This document shows, in pieces, positions 18,205 through 26,490 of a stretch of DNA of 37,463 nt (positions are counted from its first letter, which is position 1; every line of letters begins with the position of its first letter). Where the stretch lies: the NCBI RefSeq assembly GCF_000583655.1, contig NZ_BAKI01000026.1, positions 1 to 37,463 on the forward strand, written 5' to 3'. The notes under the pieces were generated by a model that was not told the origin of the DNA, did no database searches, and was given only the letters and a program-made list of their open reading frames with translations. The translations under genes were made by a program, and so were the position numbers. The stretch comes from Lentilactobacillus farraginis DSM 18382 = JCM 14108. Its GTDB lineage: Bacteria; Bacillota; Bacilli; Lactobacillales; Lactobacillaceae.

Positions 18205-18411
18205 GTGCGATGAGTCGAGAAAGATCACGCGGCTTTGTGCCGTTCGCGCAAGCGGCTAGGTGATATTTTGGATAACGGGGCACATTTTAAGCACGGATTT
18301 GTGGTGTCTGACTTTGACGGATTGTGGAGTCCAAAAAGTCTATTCGCACCAATGTGGTGTGGGTACCGTTAAAAAAGGCTGACCAAAAGTAAAATTTTGG
18401 CCAGCCTTTTT
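18205..18411 (+). ncRNA. Candidate structured non-coding RNA, family not recognised
   Basis: About 207 bases with their own promoter and a strong terminator and no normal-sized gene. The predicted 5' end GTGCGA (18205-18210) pairs with TCGCAC (18344-18349), closing a 145-base domain. Inside are AUCAC/GUGAU (18224-18228/18260-18264) enclosing GCCGUU/AA-CGGC (18239-18256), and GACUUU/AAAGUC (18310-18315/18335-18340) capped by GGA/UCC. CACCA-AUG-UGGUG (18347-18359) competes with the closing helix, and UAACGG/CCGUUA (18273-18278/18366-18371) is a further long-range pairing. It lacks SRP, RNase P and tmRNA signatures. Size and closing helix would suit a 6S-like RNA or the Lactobacillus Lacto-usp class, but I cannot confirm this. 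Two tiny reading frames lie inside (see findings). Confidence 0.5.
18373..18411. terminator. Strong bidirectional terminator
   Basis: AAAAGGCTG-a-CCAAAA (18373-18388) pairs with TTTTGG-c-CAGCCTTTT (18395-18410); flanked by A6 and T5. It ends the structured RNA and, from the other side, the MDR oxidoreductase gene. Confidence 0.9.
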
Positions 18412-18454
18412 GCATCTTCGATAAAAATAATTGATGCCCAATAAGCAGCGCCGA

Positions 18455-19416
18455 TTAATTAACGTTTAAAATTAGTTTGCCAACTACATGACCGGCTTCG
18501 CTTTTCCGATGTAGTTTCCGAACGTTTTCCACGGTGAAAGGGAGATCTTCAGCGATTCTCACAGATAGCTTTTTTGAACCGAACATGTCGGCAAGGGTTG
18601 AAATAACCTGTTTGTCTGGCCGAGCGTTAATTTTTTCAAAATTAACGTCATATTGGCTGCTTAATGCTGCTGCCTGATCGGTTGTTTCAACAATTGAGAT
18701 GACTCGGCCACCAGGCTTAACGACTTTAAAAGCGGCTCGTTGATTATCACCGCCGAGCGTATCAAAGACTAAATCGATGTGTGAGAGTACTTCTGAAAAA
18801 TCGGTTTGCGTATAATCAATGACTTCATCGGCTCCTAAACTTTTAACGTAGGCGGTATTTTTGCCGCTAGTGGTGGTGATAACATGAGCGCCGGCGTTTT
18901 TGGCCAGCTGAACAGCCATTAAGCCAACGCCGCCGGATCCAGCTAAAATCAAAATGGTTTGACTCGCTTTTAATTTGCCGGCATCAAAGATGGCTTCCCA
19001 CGCGGTAGTTCCGGCCAGCCCCAAGCCCGCTGCTTCTTCAAACGAAAGGCTTGATGGTTTGTGAGCGCCTGATCGGCATCAATTGCGTAGTATTCGGCGT
19101 AGGTTCCCCGATTGCTGGGAGTGCCATAACCGATAACTTCATCATCAACTTTAAAGCCGGTGGTAGCTTCACCGGTTTTGACAACCGTCCCGGCCATTTC
19201 TTGGCCCAGGATAATTGGAAAGTCGAATGGATAGCGTTTCTGCCGCAGCCCCTTTCTGGTTTTCCAATCAATCGGGTTAACACCAATGCTTTGGACTTTC
19301 ACCAGCAGCTGATTGGCATTAATTGTTGGGATGTCAACCTGCTGAGGCGTTAGTACATTTTCATCGCCGTATTGGTTAATGACGATAGCGTTCATTTTTC
19401 CTTCATTTGTTGTCAT
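18455..19416 (-). pseudogene. NADPH:quinone reductase-like MDR oxidoreductase (one-base frameshift)
   Basis: Medium-chain dehydrogenase/reductase without the catalytic zinc site, 320 residues when restored; relatives reduce quinones or enones with NADPH. The N-terminal GroES-like domain (19416 to about 19060) has GVNPIDWKTRKG and ILGQEMAGTV. The Rossmann domain (to 18455) has ILAGSGGVGLMAVQLAK and GADEVIDY. One base is missing near 19058 (AAA/CC context); restoring it joins ALT to SSLSFEEAAGLGLAGT. GAGGTGA precedes ATG 19416; a second ATG at 19395 is possible. Confidence 0.88.
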
Positions 19417-19502
19417 GTGATCACCTCGTCCCTATGGTATCACGAGAGAAGGAGAATCGAAATACGGTTACTAAATCAAAATATCAGTTGTGCGCAATTA
19501 TA

Positions 19503-19530
19503 TTGACAAAACTCGGAGTGGGCGTATGAT
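19503..19530 (+). promoter_or_regulatory. Promoter of the HesB-like gene
   Basis: Perfect -35 TTGACA (19503-19508), 16 bases, -10 TATGAT (19525-19530). Confidence 0.7.
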
Positions 19531-19553
19531 GGAGATTATTGGAGGGATAGCGA

Positions 19554-19907
19554 ATGAGATTAACAATTACGGATCAGGCATTTGAAAAGCTTAGAGAAAA
19601 TGTCCCAGAAAATAGTCGGCTGCTGTTAAGTTTTGACGATGGTGTTGGGCCGTTTTCAAAAGTGGGGATCTGCTCACTTGAAACCAGCTTTGATATTATT
19701 GCGGTTGATCGTGAAGTAAAGACACCGGATTATGATGCCAAATTAGCCACCAACCACGGTGAATGGCAATACAAGGGTTATTCCGATGTTTACCTGGATG
19801 ATGATATGAAGCTCGACATTAAAAATAACCAGTTGGTTTTGTCAGGGGAAAGTGGTATTTTGGACAGCAGCATTACTGTAAAAAACTTGGTTAAACAAGC
19901 CGGTTAG
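19554..19907 (+). CDS. HesB/YneR-like iron-sulfur cluster biosynthesis family protein
   Basis: 117-residue cytosolic protein with the HesB-like fold (ITDQAFEKLRE at the start, LLLSFDDGVGPFS, YLDDDMKLDIKNNQLVL, SGILDSSITVKN). It is the LAB variant of the family; the CGC C-terminal cysteines of A-type Fe-S carriers are absent, with one Cys near residue 40, so Fe-S transfer is doubtful. GGAGGG precedes ATG 19554 and a near-consensus promoter drives it. No other Fe-S assembly genes are nearby. Confidence 0.8.
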   Translation: MRLTITDQAFEKLRENVPENSRLLLSFDDGVGPFSKVGICSLETSFDIIAVDREVKTPDYDAKLATNHGEWQYKGYSDVYLDDDMKLDIKNNQLVLSGESGILDSSITVKNLVKQAG

Positions 19908-20035
19908 CAGTATTTTAGTCTGATAGAACTGCTGATTATCAACCAATACCGATTCTGAAAATAGAAATTCAACTTTTGGGACTTCGACAAATTAAATTTT
20001 GGCGGGGCCCTTTTTGGTTGGTTAATTAATAATTC

Positions 20036-20070
20036 AACTTAAGATTGATTTAAGTTTCCCTTGTTAAACT
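20036..20070 (+). promoter_or_regulatory. Histidine kinase promoter with repeat element
   Basis: AACTTAA-GATTGAT-TTAAGTT (20036-20056) is a perfect 7-bp dyad that also contains TTAAG twice, 11 bases apart, like OmpR-family response regulator sites. A weak-35 extended -10 TGTTAAACT (20062-20070) follows, as at activated promoters. The preceding gap from 19908 shows no gene. Confidence 0.45.
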
Positions 20071-20131
20071 AACATGATTCAACAGAAGCAGATGGCTAAT
20101 AGCGGCTTAATTAGGGGGGATTTTCATCAGG

Positions 20132-21486
20132 ATGGCTCAAGATGCGACAAAAAAACAATGGGTGAAGTTTTTCATTAATGAATTGGTCAGTTTTACGGCC
20201 CTATTCGCAATTCTTGGCGGCATTATTTATCTGTCATTTAAGGATTCAATCAATAAAAATATTAATTCAGGGTTGTATGGTCAAAAAACTGAAATCTTGA
20301 GAAGCCAACGAAAAGCCAAGTCGGGTGGGGACAGTATCCATCCCTATCGTGCCCAGGCGACACCGCCCCCCACAGATAACGCCACGTTTCGCACCCACGC
20401 CTGATTTTTGATAAAAATGGTCGAATTGAAAATGCAGGAATGATTGGCCAAGGGGCCTTCAGCGCTTTTCAGGGAATTAAATTGGTTAAGCGCAATATCA
20501 ATAAGGTCAAGGGACTGGTCATTACAACCCAGTTCGGCACCAAACGGTCCAATCACTATTTTATGACTTTGCTGATTAAAGTTCCCAGAACCAGTACAAA
20601 TTCAACTTATTCCGGAAAATATGTTTTAATCTTGCAAAATATTGATGCGGATCTGCTGGCAATGGAAAGTTTTAAAAAATCCCTCTTTATTACATTGCTA
20701 ATCTTTTGGGCATTGGCAATGATTATTGCCTACGTTTTATCCCGATCAAGTATGCGGCCGATTTTAGTTTCATGGAAGAAGCAGCGGGAATTCAGTGCCG
20801 ACGCAGCTCATGAGTTAAGAACGCCAATTACGGTAATTCAAAATCAAATGGAATATTTATTGACGAAACCCAAACAACGGATTCTGGATGAAGCGGCCAG
20901 CATCTCAACAACGTTGGATGAAGTTAACCAAATGCAGACACTGATTAAACGATTGCTGATGCTGTCTCGTGGTGACGCCAATATTATTCAGATTCAGCCC
21001 AAGTCAGTTGACTTAAAGGACTGGATTAAGCGAACGTTTAATATTTATCAGCCATTGGCCGAAAACCAGCATAAAACGCTTCAGAAAAATATTTTAGCTT
21101 CCGGACAGGTGATTTTTGATCCTGACCTGATGCATCAAGCATTGGTAATTTTATTGGATAACGCGCTTAAGTACACGCCCACAGGTGGAAGCATCGATGT
21201 ATTGATTAAACGGTTGCACGGTCGGTTGATTATTTCGGTGAGTGATACTGGCCCCGGTATTCCCGACAAGGACAAGCGTAATATTTTCGAACGGTTCTAT
21301 CGGGTTGATCAATCCAGAAATACTAAAACGGGTGGTAATGGTCTTGGATTGGCTATCGCAAAGTTTATTGTCCAGCAGCATAATGGAAAAATTGAAGTTC
21401 GGGATAATTATCCCCATGGGGCTGTTTTTCAAATCAGCATTCCAATTACCAGAGAAAAACGGCATCCCAAAACCGATAAGCCTTAA
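20132..21486 (+). pseudogene. Sensor histidine kinase (one-base frameshift)
   Basis: Membrane-bound sensor kinase, 451 residues when restored. It has TM1 (about 15-36), an extracytoplasmic sensor of about 140 residues, TM2 (LFITLLIFWALAMIIAYVL), the H-box FSADAAHELRTPIT with the phospho-acceptor His, N-box LVILLDNALKYTP, G1 VSDTGPGIP, F-box IFERFYR and G2 NGLGLAIAKF. All HK motifs are intact. The N-terminal part runs 20132-20404; one base is missing, probably in CCC at 20394-20396 or the C6 run near 20370, after which frame 20440-21486 continues (RLIFDKNGRIENAG before it). No response regulator gene is adjacent, so it is an orphan in this window. Confidence 0.88.
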
Positions 21487-21531
21487 ATAGGCGGTGCCTT
21501 TTAGCTAGGCAGCCGTACCATAAAATAACAA

Positions 21532-21575
21532 AATGTTTCCCAAGCCGGCAAATTAGCCGCTGGCTGAGAAACATT
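21532..21575 (-). terminator. Terminator of the TMEM175-type gene
   Basis: AATGTTTC (21532-21539) pairs with GAAACATT (21568-21575), with inner GCC/GGC pairs; on the minus strand the stem runs into TTTGTTATTTTA. Confidence 0.65.
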
Positions 21576-21582
21576 GACAGGT

Positions 21583-22161
21583 TTATAAATTGTGAAATGC
21601 TTTTTCAATTCGTTTATACGGCATCAGCCAGATCATCATTACCAAAAACGTACCGATCATCCCGAATTGATGCCAAAGAAACGAGAGCAGAAAGACAACA
21701 ACAAAAGCGCCAAGTGTAATGATACTTTTAGGTTCCCGTTTTAATGAGTCGACCATTACCCGATTGGTCTTGTCAGCCCGCAAAAGGGAAACCCGCAGGA
21801 AATTCCACGAGAGATTAATACCGATAAATAACAGCGTATAAAGCTGCGAACCAAACAGACTATTGGGATCGTTATTTACAATCGAGGTTGCAAACGGGAT
21901 AAATGATAGGAAGAAGACCAATAAGGTGTTAGCCCAGATAACGGTGCCATTGATTTTTTTAACGACTTGGAACATATGGTGGTGATTGCCCCAAACGATG
22001 GCTAACAGAAAGAATGATATTGCATAGGCCAGCAGCTCTTCGCGCATTTCCCATAGGCCAAGCCATGAATAGTTATGGGGTGCCTGTAATTCCAATACCA
22101 GAACAGTCATAATAATTGGTACGATTGCGTCCGTAAAAGCTTCCAAACGTCCTTTTCCCAT
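21583..22161 (-). CDS. TMEM175 family (DUF1211) potassium channel-like protein
   Basis: 192-residue integral membrane protein with six hydrophobic segments. The family signature in TM1 is present as RLEAFTDAIVPIIMTVLVLEL (variant of the FSDAV filter helix), and NHHHMF follows TM2. Bacterial TMEM175 proteins are tetrameric K+-selective leak channels; this activity is inferred from family. GGGGAGG precedes ATG 22161. It is monocistronic, convergent with the histidine kinase and divergent from the APC permease. Confidence 0.87.
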   Translation of the reverse strand: MGKGRLEAFTDAIVPIIMTVLVLELQAPHNYSWLGLWEMREELLAYAISFFLLAIVWGNHHHMFQVVKKINGTVIWANTLLVFFLSFIPFATSIVNNDPNSLFGSQLYTLLFIGINLSWNFLRVSLLRADKTNRVMVDSLKREPKSIITLGAFVVVFLLSFLWHQFGMIGTFLVMMIWLMPYKRIEKAFHNL

Positions 22162-22323
22162 TATATTTGCCTCCCCTTAAAAAGGTAATTCATTTATTAA
22201 ACCGCCTTCTTTTAACATATTTAGCATACAATAGCTGACCGGCAAATTGATTTTTAATGCTCAAAAAGTTAAAATGGAATAATAATTCTAATGAATTGCT
22301 AATTTTATTTGGAGGCTATTTTT

Positions 22324-23735
22324 ATGTCATTAGGTTCAAGAATTTTCCAACGTGAAAAATTGGATCGTTACCTGGAGACCGATAAAAAATTTATTAAAAC
22401 CATGTCGGCGCTTGATCTGATTTCTTTGGGAATTGGGGCCGTTATCGGTACCGGTATTTTTATTCTTCCCGGGACGGTTGCTGCAACCAAAGCAGGTCCT
22501 GGTATTATTTTGTCATTTATTTTTGCTGCAATTGTTTGTTCCACTTCGGCAATGTGTTACGCCGAATTTGCGTCGGCACTGCCGGTTGCCGGAAGTGCCT
22601 ATTCGTACGGGAATTTGGTTTTTGGTGAAATTATTGGTTGGGTGCTCGGCTGGGCGTTGATTTTGGAATACGTGCTGGCCGTAGCCGCTGTTTCAAGCGC
22701 CTGGGGGGCTTATTTCCAATCCTTCCTAAAGGGATTCCACATTGGCTTTCCAACCGCTGTTTCCGGCCCGTTTAACCCCGCTGCGGGACGTATGGTAACA
22801 TCATTGCCATTATTATCGTTCTCCTGATTTCTTGGATGTTGAGTCACGGGATGCGCTCATCGGTCCGGGTCAACAATACGATTGTGTTTGTCAAAATTGG
22901 GATTATCCTACTGTTTATTATTGTCGGACTCTTTTATGTCAAACCGGCTAATTGGCATCCGTTTTTACCGTATGGTTGGAGTAGTAGTAAAGGCGGTGTT
23001 CTTGGCGGTGCTGCCGCGGTATTCTTTGCCTATTTAGGATTTGATGCCGTATCAAGTTCGGCTGCGGAAGTTAAAAATCCTAAAAAGAATATGCCGATTG
23101 GTATTATTGGTACGTTGATTGTTGCAACCGTTTTATACGTGGGTGTTTCAATTGTACTAACCGGAATGGTTTCCTACACCAAGCTTAACGTCGCCGATCC
23201 AGTGGCTTTTGCATTGCAATTTGTTAATTTGAACTGGGTAGCCGGGATTATTTCAATTGGTGCTTTGGCAGGAATGTTTACGATGATGGTTACAATGATT
23301 TATAGCTCGTCGCGCTTAATTTATTCTATCGGTCGCGATGGTCTATTGCCTCATTTCCTTGGCAAATTGGATAAGCGGGGAAATCCTGGCAACAGTTTGA
23401 TGTTGGTGACAATCGTTATTGCTGTCATGGGTGGTTTTATCCCACTGGATCAATTGACCAATCTGGTTAATATCGGCACGTTGATTGCCTTTCTGTTTGT
23501 TTCCTTTGGAATTATTCCGTTACGGCACAATAAAGAAATTCAGAATAATCACGGCTATCAGGTCCCGGGTTACCCGGTCTTTCCAATTATTTCGGCATTA
23601 CTTTGTCTGTATATGCTGACAAAGCTGCCAGCTGAAACCTGGATTGCATCAATAATTTGGTTTGTAATTGGTCTGATACTTTACTTTAGTTATGGGATCC
23701 GACACAGTAAAATTAATAAGGATCGTGAAGTTTGA
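22324..23735 (+). pseudogene. APC family amino acid permease (one-base frameshift)
   Basis: Membrane amino acid transporter of 470 residues when restored, with about 12 hydrophobic segments. The APC/CAT signature GIGAVIGTGIFILPG is in TM1, and GFDAVSSSAAEVKNPKKNMP is typical of the CAT/YfnA-YhdG branch. Substrate unknown. An open frame starts at 22309, but GGAGG (22311-22315) fixes the start at ATG 22324. The first part ends at 22827; one base is missing near 22794 (GG), after which the frame reads GNIIAIIIVLLISWML and continues to 23735. Confidence 0.88.
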
Positions 23736-23754
23736 TTGCTCATTGATTAGACGC

Positions 23755-23804
23755 TAAAACGCCTTGAAGGATTGGCAGTTATGCCGGTTCTTCAAGGCGT
23801 TTTA
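23755..23804. terminator. Bidirectional terminator
   Basis: TAAAACGCCTTGAAG (23755-23769) pairs with CTTCAAGGCGTTTTA (23790-23804): a perfect 15-bp stem. It serves the permease and the convergent small gene, whose stop codon lies in the right arm. Confidence 0.88.
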
Positions 23805-24005
23805 ACTAAGCATCGTTAATATTTCAAAAAGAAAAACACTAAAGATAATTAAACCGATTAATCCGGAAACTAATAGGTAGCGATAAAAATTCCGGAAATT
23901 CAAATGCCGATAATGCCAATGATTATCTACCAAGACACCTAAAAGACCGCCAAATAAGGAGATGACAACTGTTAGGACAACCGCAGTTACCAGTGTAATA
24001 ATCAT
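23802..24005 (-). CDS. Small membrane protein, coupled to the MFS gene
   Basis: 67-residue protein with two hydrophobic segments (about 3-26 and 44-65) joined by a basic, His-rich loop (DNHWHYRHLNFRNFYR). I do not recognise the family. It is probably real: AGGAGG lies ten bases before ATG 24005 and overlaps the stop codon TAG of the MFS gene, and the stop lies within the terminator stem. Coupling suggests an accessory to the transporter, but this is inference. Confidence 0.6.
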   Translation of the reverse strand: MIITLVTAVVLTVVISLFGGLLGVLVDNHWHYRHLNFRNFYRYLLVSGLIGLIIFSVFLFEILTMLS

Positions 24006-24020
24006 TGCCAGTGATGCCTC

Positions 24021-25208
24021 CTAACGATAAATCGTTGCTTGTTGATGATTTGCCCGCCAGACTAAAATAATACTCAGCCAGACCACGAAGATAGCGATTG
24101 CGGCGACGATAAATAAGAAAATATATGAACGCGCTTCAATAATGATACCGCCCAATAGCGGGCCGAGTGCCCGGCCGGCAGATGACCACGAATTGACTAA
24201 TCCCTGATAAAGTCCCTTTGCTTCAACGGGCGTGAGGGTGTTTACCAGCGCGGGAATTGTCGGGAAAGTGATCGCTTCACCAATTGTTAACACGATCATT
24301 GCTATCACAAAGTATAAATAGGTGTTGGCAAACACAAGTACGATAAAGGACAACATGATCATCAAGACGCCAAAAAGAATTTGTAGAATCAAGTTTTCAT
24401 AGTAACGGGCGAGCCAATTGACAAATATTTGAATGATCACAATAAGTCCGGCGTTAATTGTCCAAAGAAAAGAGTAGTTGCGTAACGGAATATTTAAGGT
24501 AGTCATATAAACAGACAAGTTTGATACCCACTGCTGATACATTGTCCAAATAATCAACAGTGAGATGAAAAAGGTGGTTAAAATAAGAGCGTTTGGCTTT
24601 GGTAAAGTCTGCCTTTGCCAACTTGTTTTTAGCCCATCACCAATTTTTCTACGATGAGTATTTGCGGCTGGCCGGTACTTTGTCAAGACGACAAGTAAAA
24701 AGAAGCCAAATAACCCGCTGGCGATGATGAAAAGCAACGTGACGCTGATGCTGTAGACGAAGCCCACCAAAGATGTGCCGACAACCACGCCCAGGTTCTG
24801 GGCGAAATACAGCATATTAAAAACATAGCGGCTGTCAACGGTTGTAATGCTGGTGCCAATTGAATTGACAATCGTCAGATTCCATCCGGATGCCAGACCA
24901 TTTAGAAAAAGCAGACCGCCAAAAATCGGCCAGCCATGAAAGAAAATGAGGGCAATCAATGAGACCATTGCCGTAATAACGCCCCCAATAATTAAATGAT
25001 AGGGATTTTTCCGATCGTATAGATAACCGCCGATATAACTGCCTAAAACGCTTGCCAGCGAATTGAACAAAAGAACGATGCCAACCACAGTTAGTGAAAC
25101 GCCTAAGTGATTATGTAGATAAACACTGGCAAGTGGCCAAATGAAGCTCATACCAATGCTGTTTAAAAGCACACCAAATACCAGCCACTTCAGTTTGATA
25201 CTTTCCAA
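24021..25208 (-). CDS. MFS transporter, drug/metabolite efflux type
   Basis: 395-residue inner-membrane transporter with 12 hydrophobic segments. A motif A-like sequence (GGYLYDRKNP) joins TM2 and TM3, and TM11 starts with AGRALGPLLGG. The pattern resembles DHA1-type multidrug exporters; substrate unknown. TTG start at 25208 with GGAGGAG five bases before it. It is first gene of a two-gene operon with the small membrane protein and divergent from the OsmC gene. Confidence 0.87.
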   Translation of the reverse strand: MESIKLKWLVFGVLLNSIGMSFIWPLASVYLHNHLGVSLTVVGIVLLFNSLASVLGSYIGGYLYDRKNPYHLIIGGVITAMVSLIALIFFHGWPIFGGLLFLNGLASGWNLTIVNSIGTSITTVDSRYVFNMLYFAQNLGVVVGTSLVGFVYSISVTLLFIIASGLFGFFLLVVLTKYRPAANTHRRKIGDGLKTSWQRQTLPKPNALILTTFFISLLIIWTMYQQWVSNLSVYMTTLNIPLRNYSFLWTINAGLIVIIQIFVNWLARYYENLILQILFGVLMIMLSFIVLVFANTYLYFVIAMIVLTIGEAITFPTIPALVNTLTPVEAKGLYQGLVNSWSSAGRALGPLLGGIIIEARSYIFLFIVAAIAIFVVWLSIILVWRANHQQATIYR

Positions 25209-25455
25209 TTTTTCTCCTCCCTTAGTTTGTGAATTCTAACAGTTATTTTACCAAAAACTACCTGATTTAGTTAGCTGTGTTGGCTAAAGTAACCGCTGTC
25301 ATTTGTGGAGCTGTTTGATGGACTTCCGATTACAAATAACATAAGATTAAATTGTAAACGTAAGGGAGTGGCAGCGCTGAATCATAAAATGCGCTTGACG
25401 CCGGCTTACTTATCGATGATCAGAATGGTTTTAGTTAATTTGGAGGGATTTTAAT

Positions 25456-25881
25456 ATGGCTGTAGATGGATCACTTTATCATACTGAAATTGTTAATGAA
25501 CACGGTTTAACCGGACAAAGCTATGTTCGCGGTAACGAAGGCTTGGCACTGGGAGTTAGCAGCTCATTATTAAACAGTCCAGGTACCAACCCTGAACAAT
25601 TTATCGGCTTTGCACTGAGTACTTGTTTTAATGCAACAATTGGAATTGTTGAACGTCAGCACAAACTTGAACCAGACAGCATTATTCATACGGGCGTCGA
25701 TATTGTAAAAGATACGGTCGGCTATAAGTTTATTGTTCGCTGTCAGATATTCTTTAACAAATTAGACAATGACCAAGGGCAAAAGATGGTTGATGAAGCC
25801 TTGAATCAGTGCCCGGTTGCCAAATTGCTAAAAGCAAATGAAAACGTAACATTTGAAGTCGTTGATCAGTTTAGTTTCTAG
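25456..25881 (+). CDS. OsmC/Ohr family peroxide reductase-like protein
   Basis: 141-residue cytosolic OsmC-fold protein. Both redox cysteines are present: peroxidatic Cys in NPEQFIGFALSTCFNATI (near 56) and resolving Cys in NQCPVAKLL (near 120). Family members reduce organic hydroperoxides with dihydrolipoyl or other thiols; the N-terminal YHTEIVNEHGLTG hints at the OsmC/SACOL branch rather than classical Ohr. GGAGGG precedes ATG 25456. The 247-base gap before it shows TTGACG (25394) but no convincing -10. Confidence 0.87.
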   Translation: MAVDGSLYHTEIVNEHGLTGQSYVRGNEGLALGVSSSLLNSPGTNPEQFIGFALSTCFNATIGIVERQHKLEPDSIIHTGVDIVKDTVGYKFIVRCQIFFNKLDNDQGQKMVDEALNQCPVAKLLKANENVTFEVVDQFSF

Positions 25882-25900
25882 CATTAATGACAAAGATAAA

Positions 25901-25940
25901 AAACAAGTTGCCGGATCTTTCGCCGGTAACTTGTTTTTGT
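25901..25940 (+). terminator. Terminator of the OsmC gene
   Basis: ACAAGTT-g-CCGG (25903-25914) pairs with CCGG-t-AACTTGT (25923-25934), then T5. A flanks on the left may let it act for the convergent NlpC gene too. Confidence 0.8.
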
Positions 25941-25947
25941 TTTGGGC

Positions 25948-26453
25948 TTAATCGTATGATAAATCAGTTGGATGTGAAAAACCAACAACGTGCCACCAAG
26001 GTGCGTAAACTTGTTCAGTAACCACACCGCGGTTTTGTGAATCAATCATCCGGCCATTGCGATATACATCCCAACGTGGGAAATATTTGACTTGCTTGAG
26101 CCAAAGTAGACCAAATCACCTTTTTGGATATTTTTCTTTGAAACCTTTTTTGTGCCGTTGTACTGAGCTTGTGCGGTTCTTGGTAAGGTTTTGCCGATAG
26201 CTTTTTTGTAAACATATTTGGTGAAACCGGAACAATCAAAGTGGGTTGGTCCGACAGCACCATAGACATAGCTGGTACCCAAGTGTTTCTTGGCTTCTTT
26301 GTAAACAGCTGAGTAATGTGGTTTGTCAGTGCTGTCGGCGTTTACTGCTTGCGCAAAGGAAAATGCAGTTACCGCAAAGCTAATTAATGCAACAACGACT
26401 AAAAGTGGTTTTAAAGCTGATTTGATACTTCTATGACTGTGACTGTGTGACAA
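25948..26453 (-). pseudogene. Secreted NlpC/P60 endopeptidase (one-base frameshift)
   Basis: Secreted cell-wall peptidase, 168 residues when restored. It has a signal peptide (KPLLVVVALISFAVTAFSFA, cleavage likely near AVNADS) and the NlpC/P60 catalytic Cys (FDCSGF) and His (SHVGMYI). As it stands the frame stops at 26046, right after the His. Restoring one base near 26060 (G duplicated) gives IGNGRMIDSQNRGVV and runs to TAA at 25948, supplying the third catalytic residue in APWWHVVGF. So the gene is longer than its open frame. TTG start with AAGGGG before it. It follows the GH25 gene by 37 bases. Confidence 0.85.
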
Positions 26454-26490
26454 GACAATAATCCCCTTCTATAAATACGACTTTTTAAAT

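Noticed and set aside
18362-18372. A second T-box because of GGGTACCGTT
   Set aside because: It lacks the TGG-N-ACC context, stem I and AGAGA bulge; the following hairpin is a plain terminator with no downstream gene on that strand.
20074-20180. Small frame overlapping the start of the histidine kinase, as a response regulator remnant
   Set aside because: No receiver or winged-helix motif is visible and it is only 34 codons.
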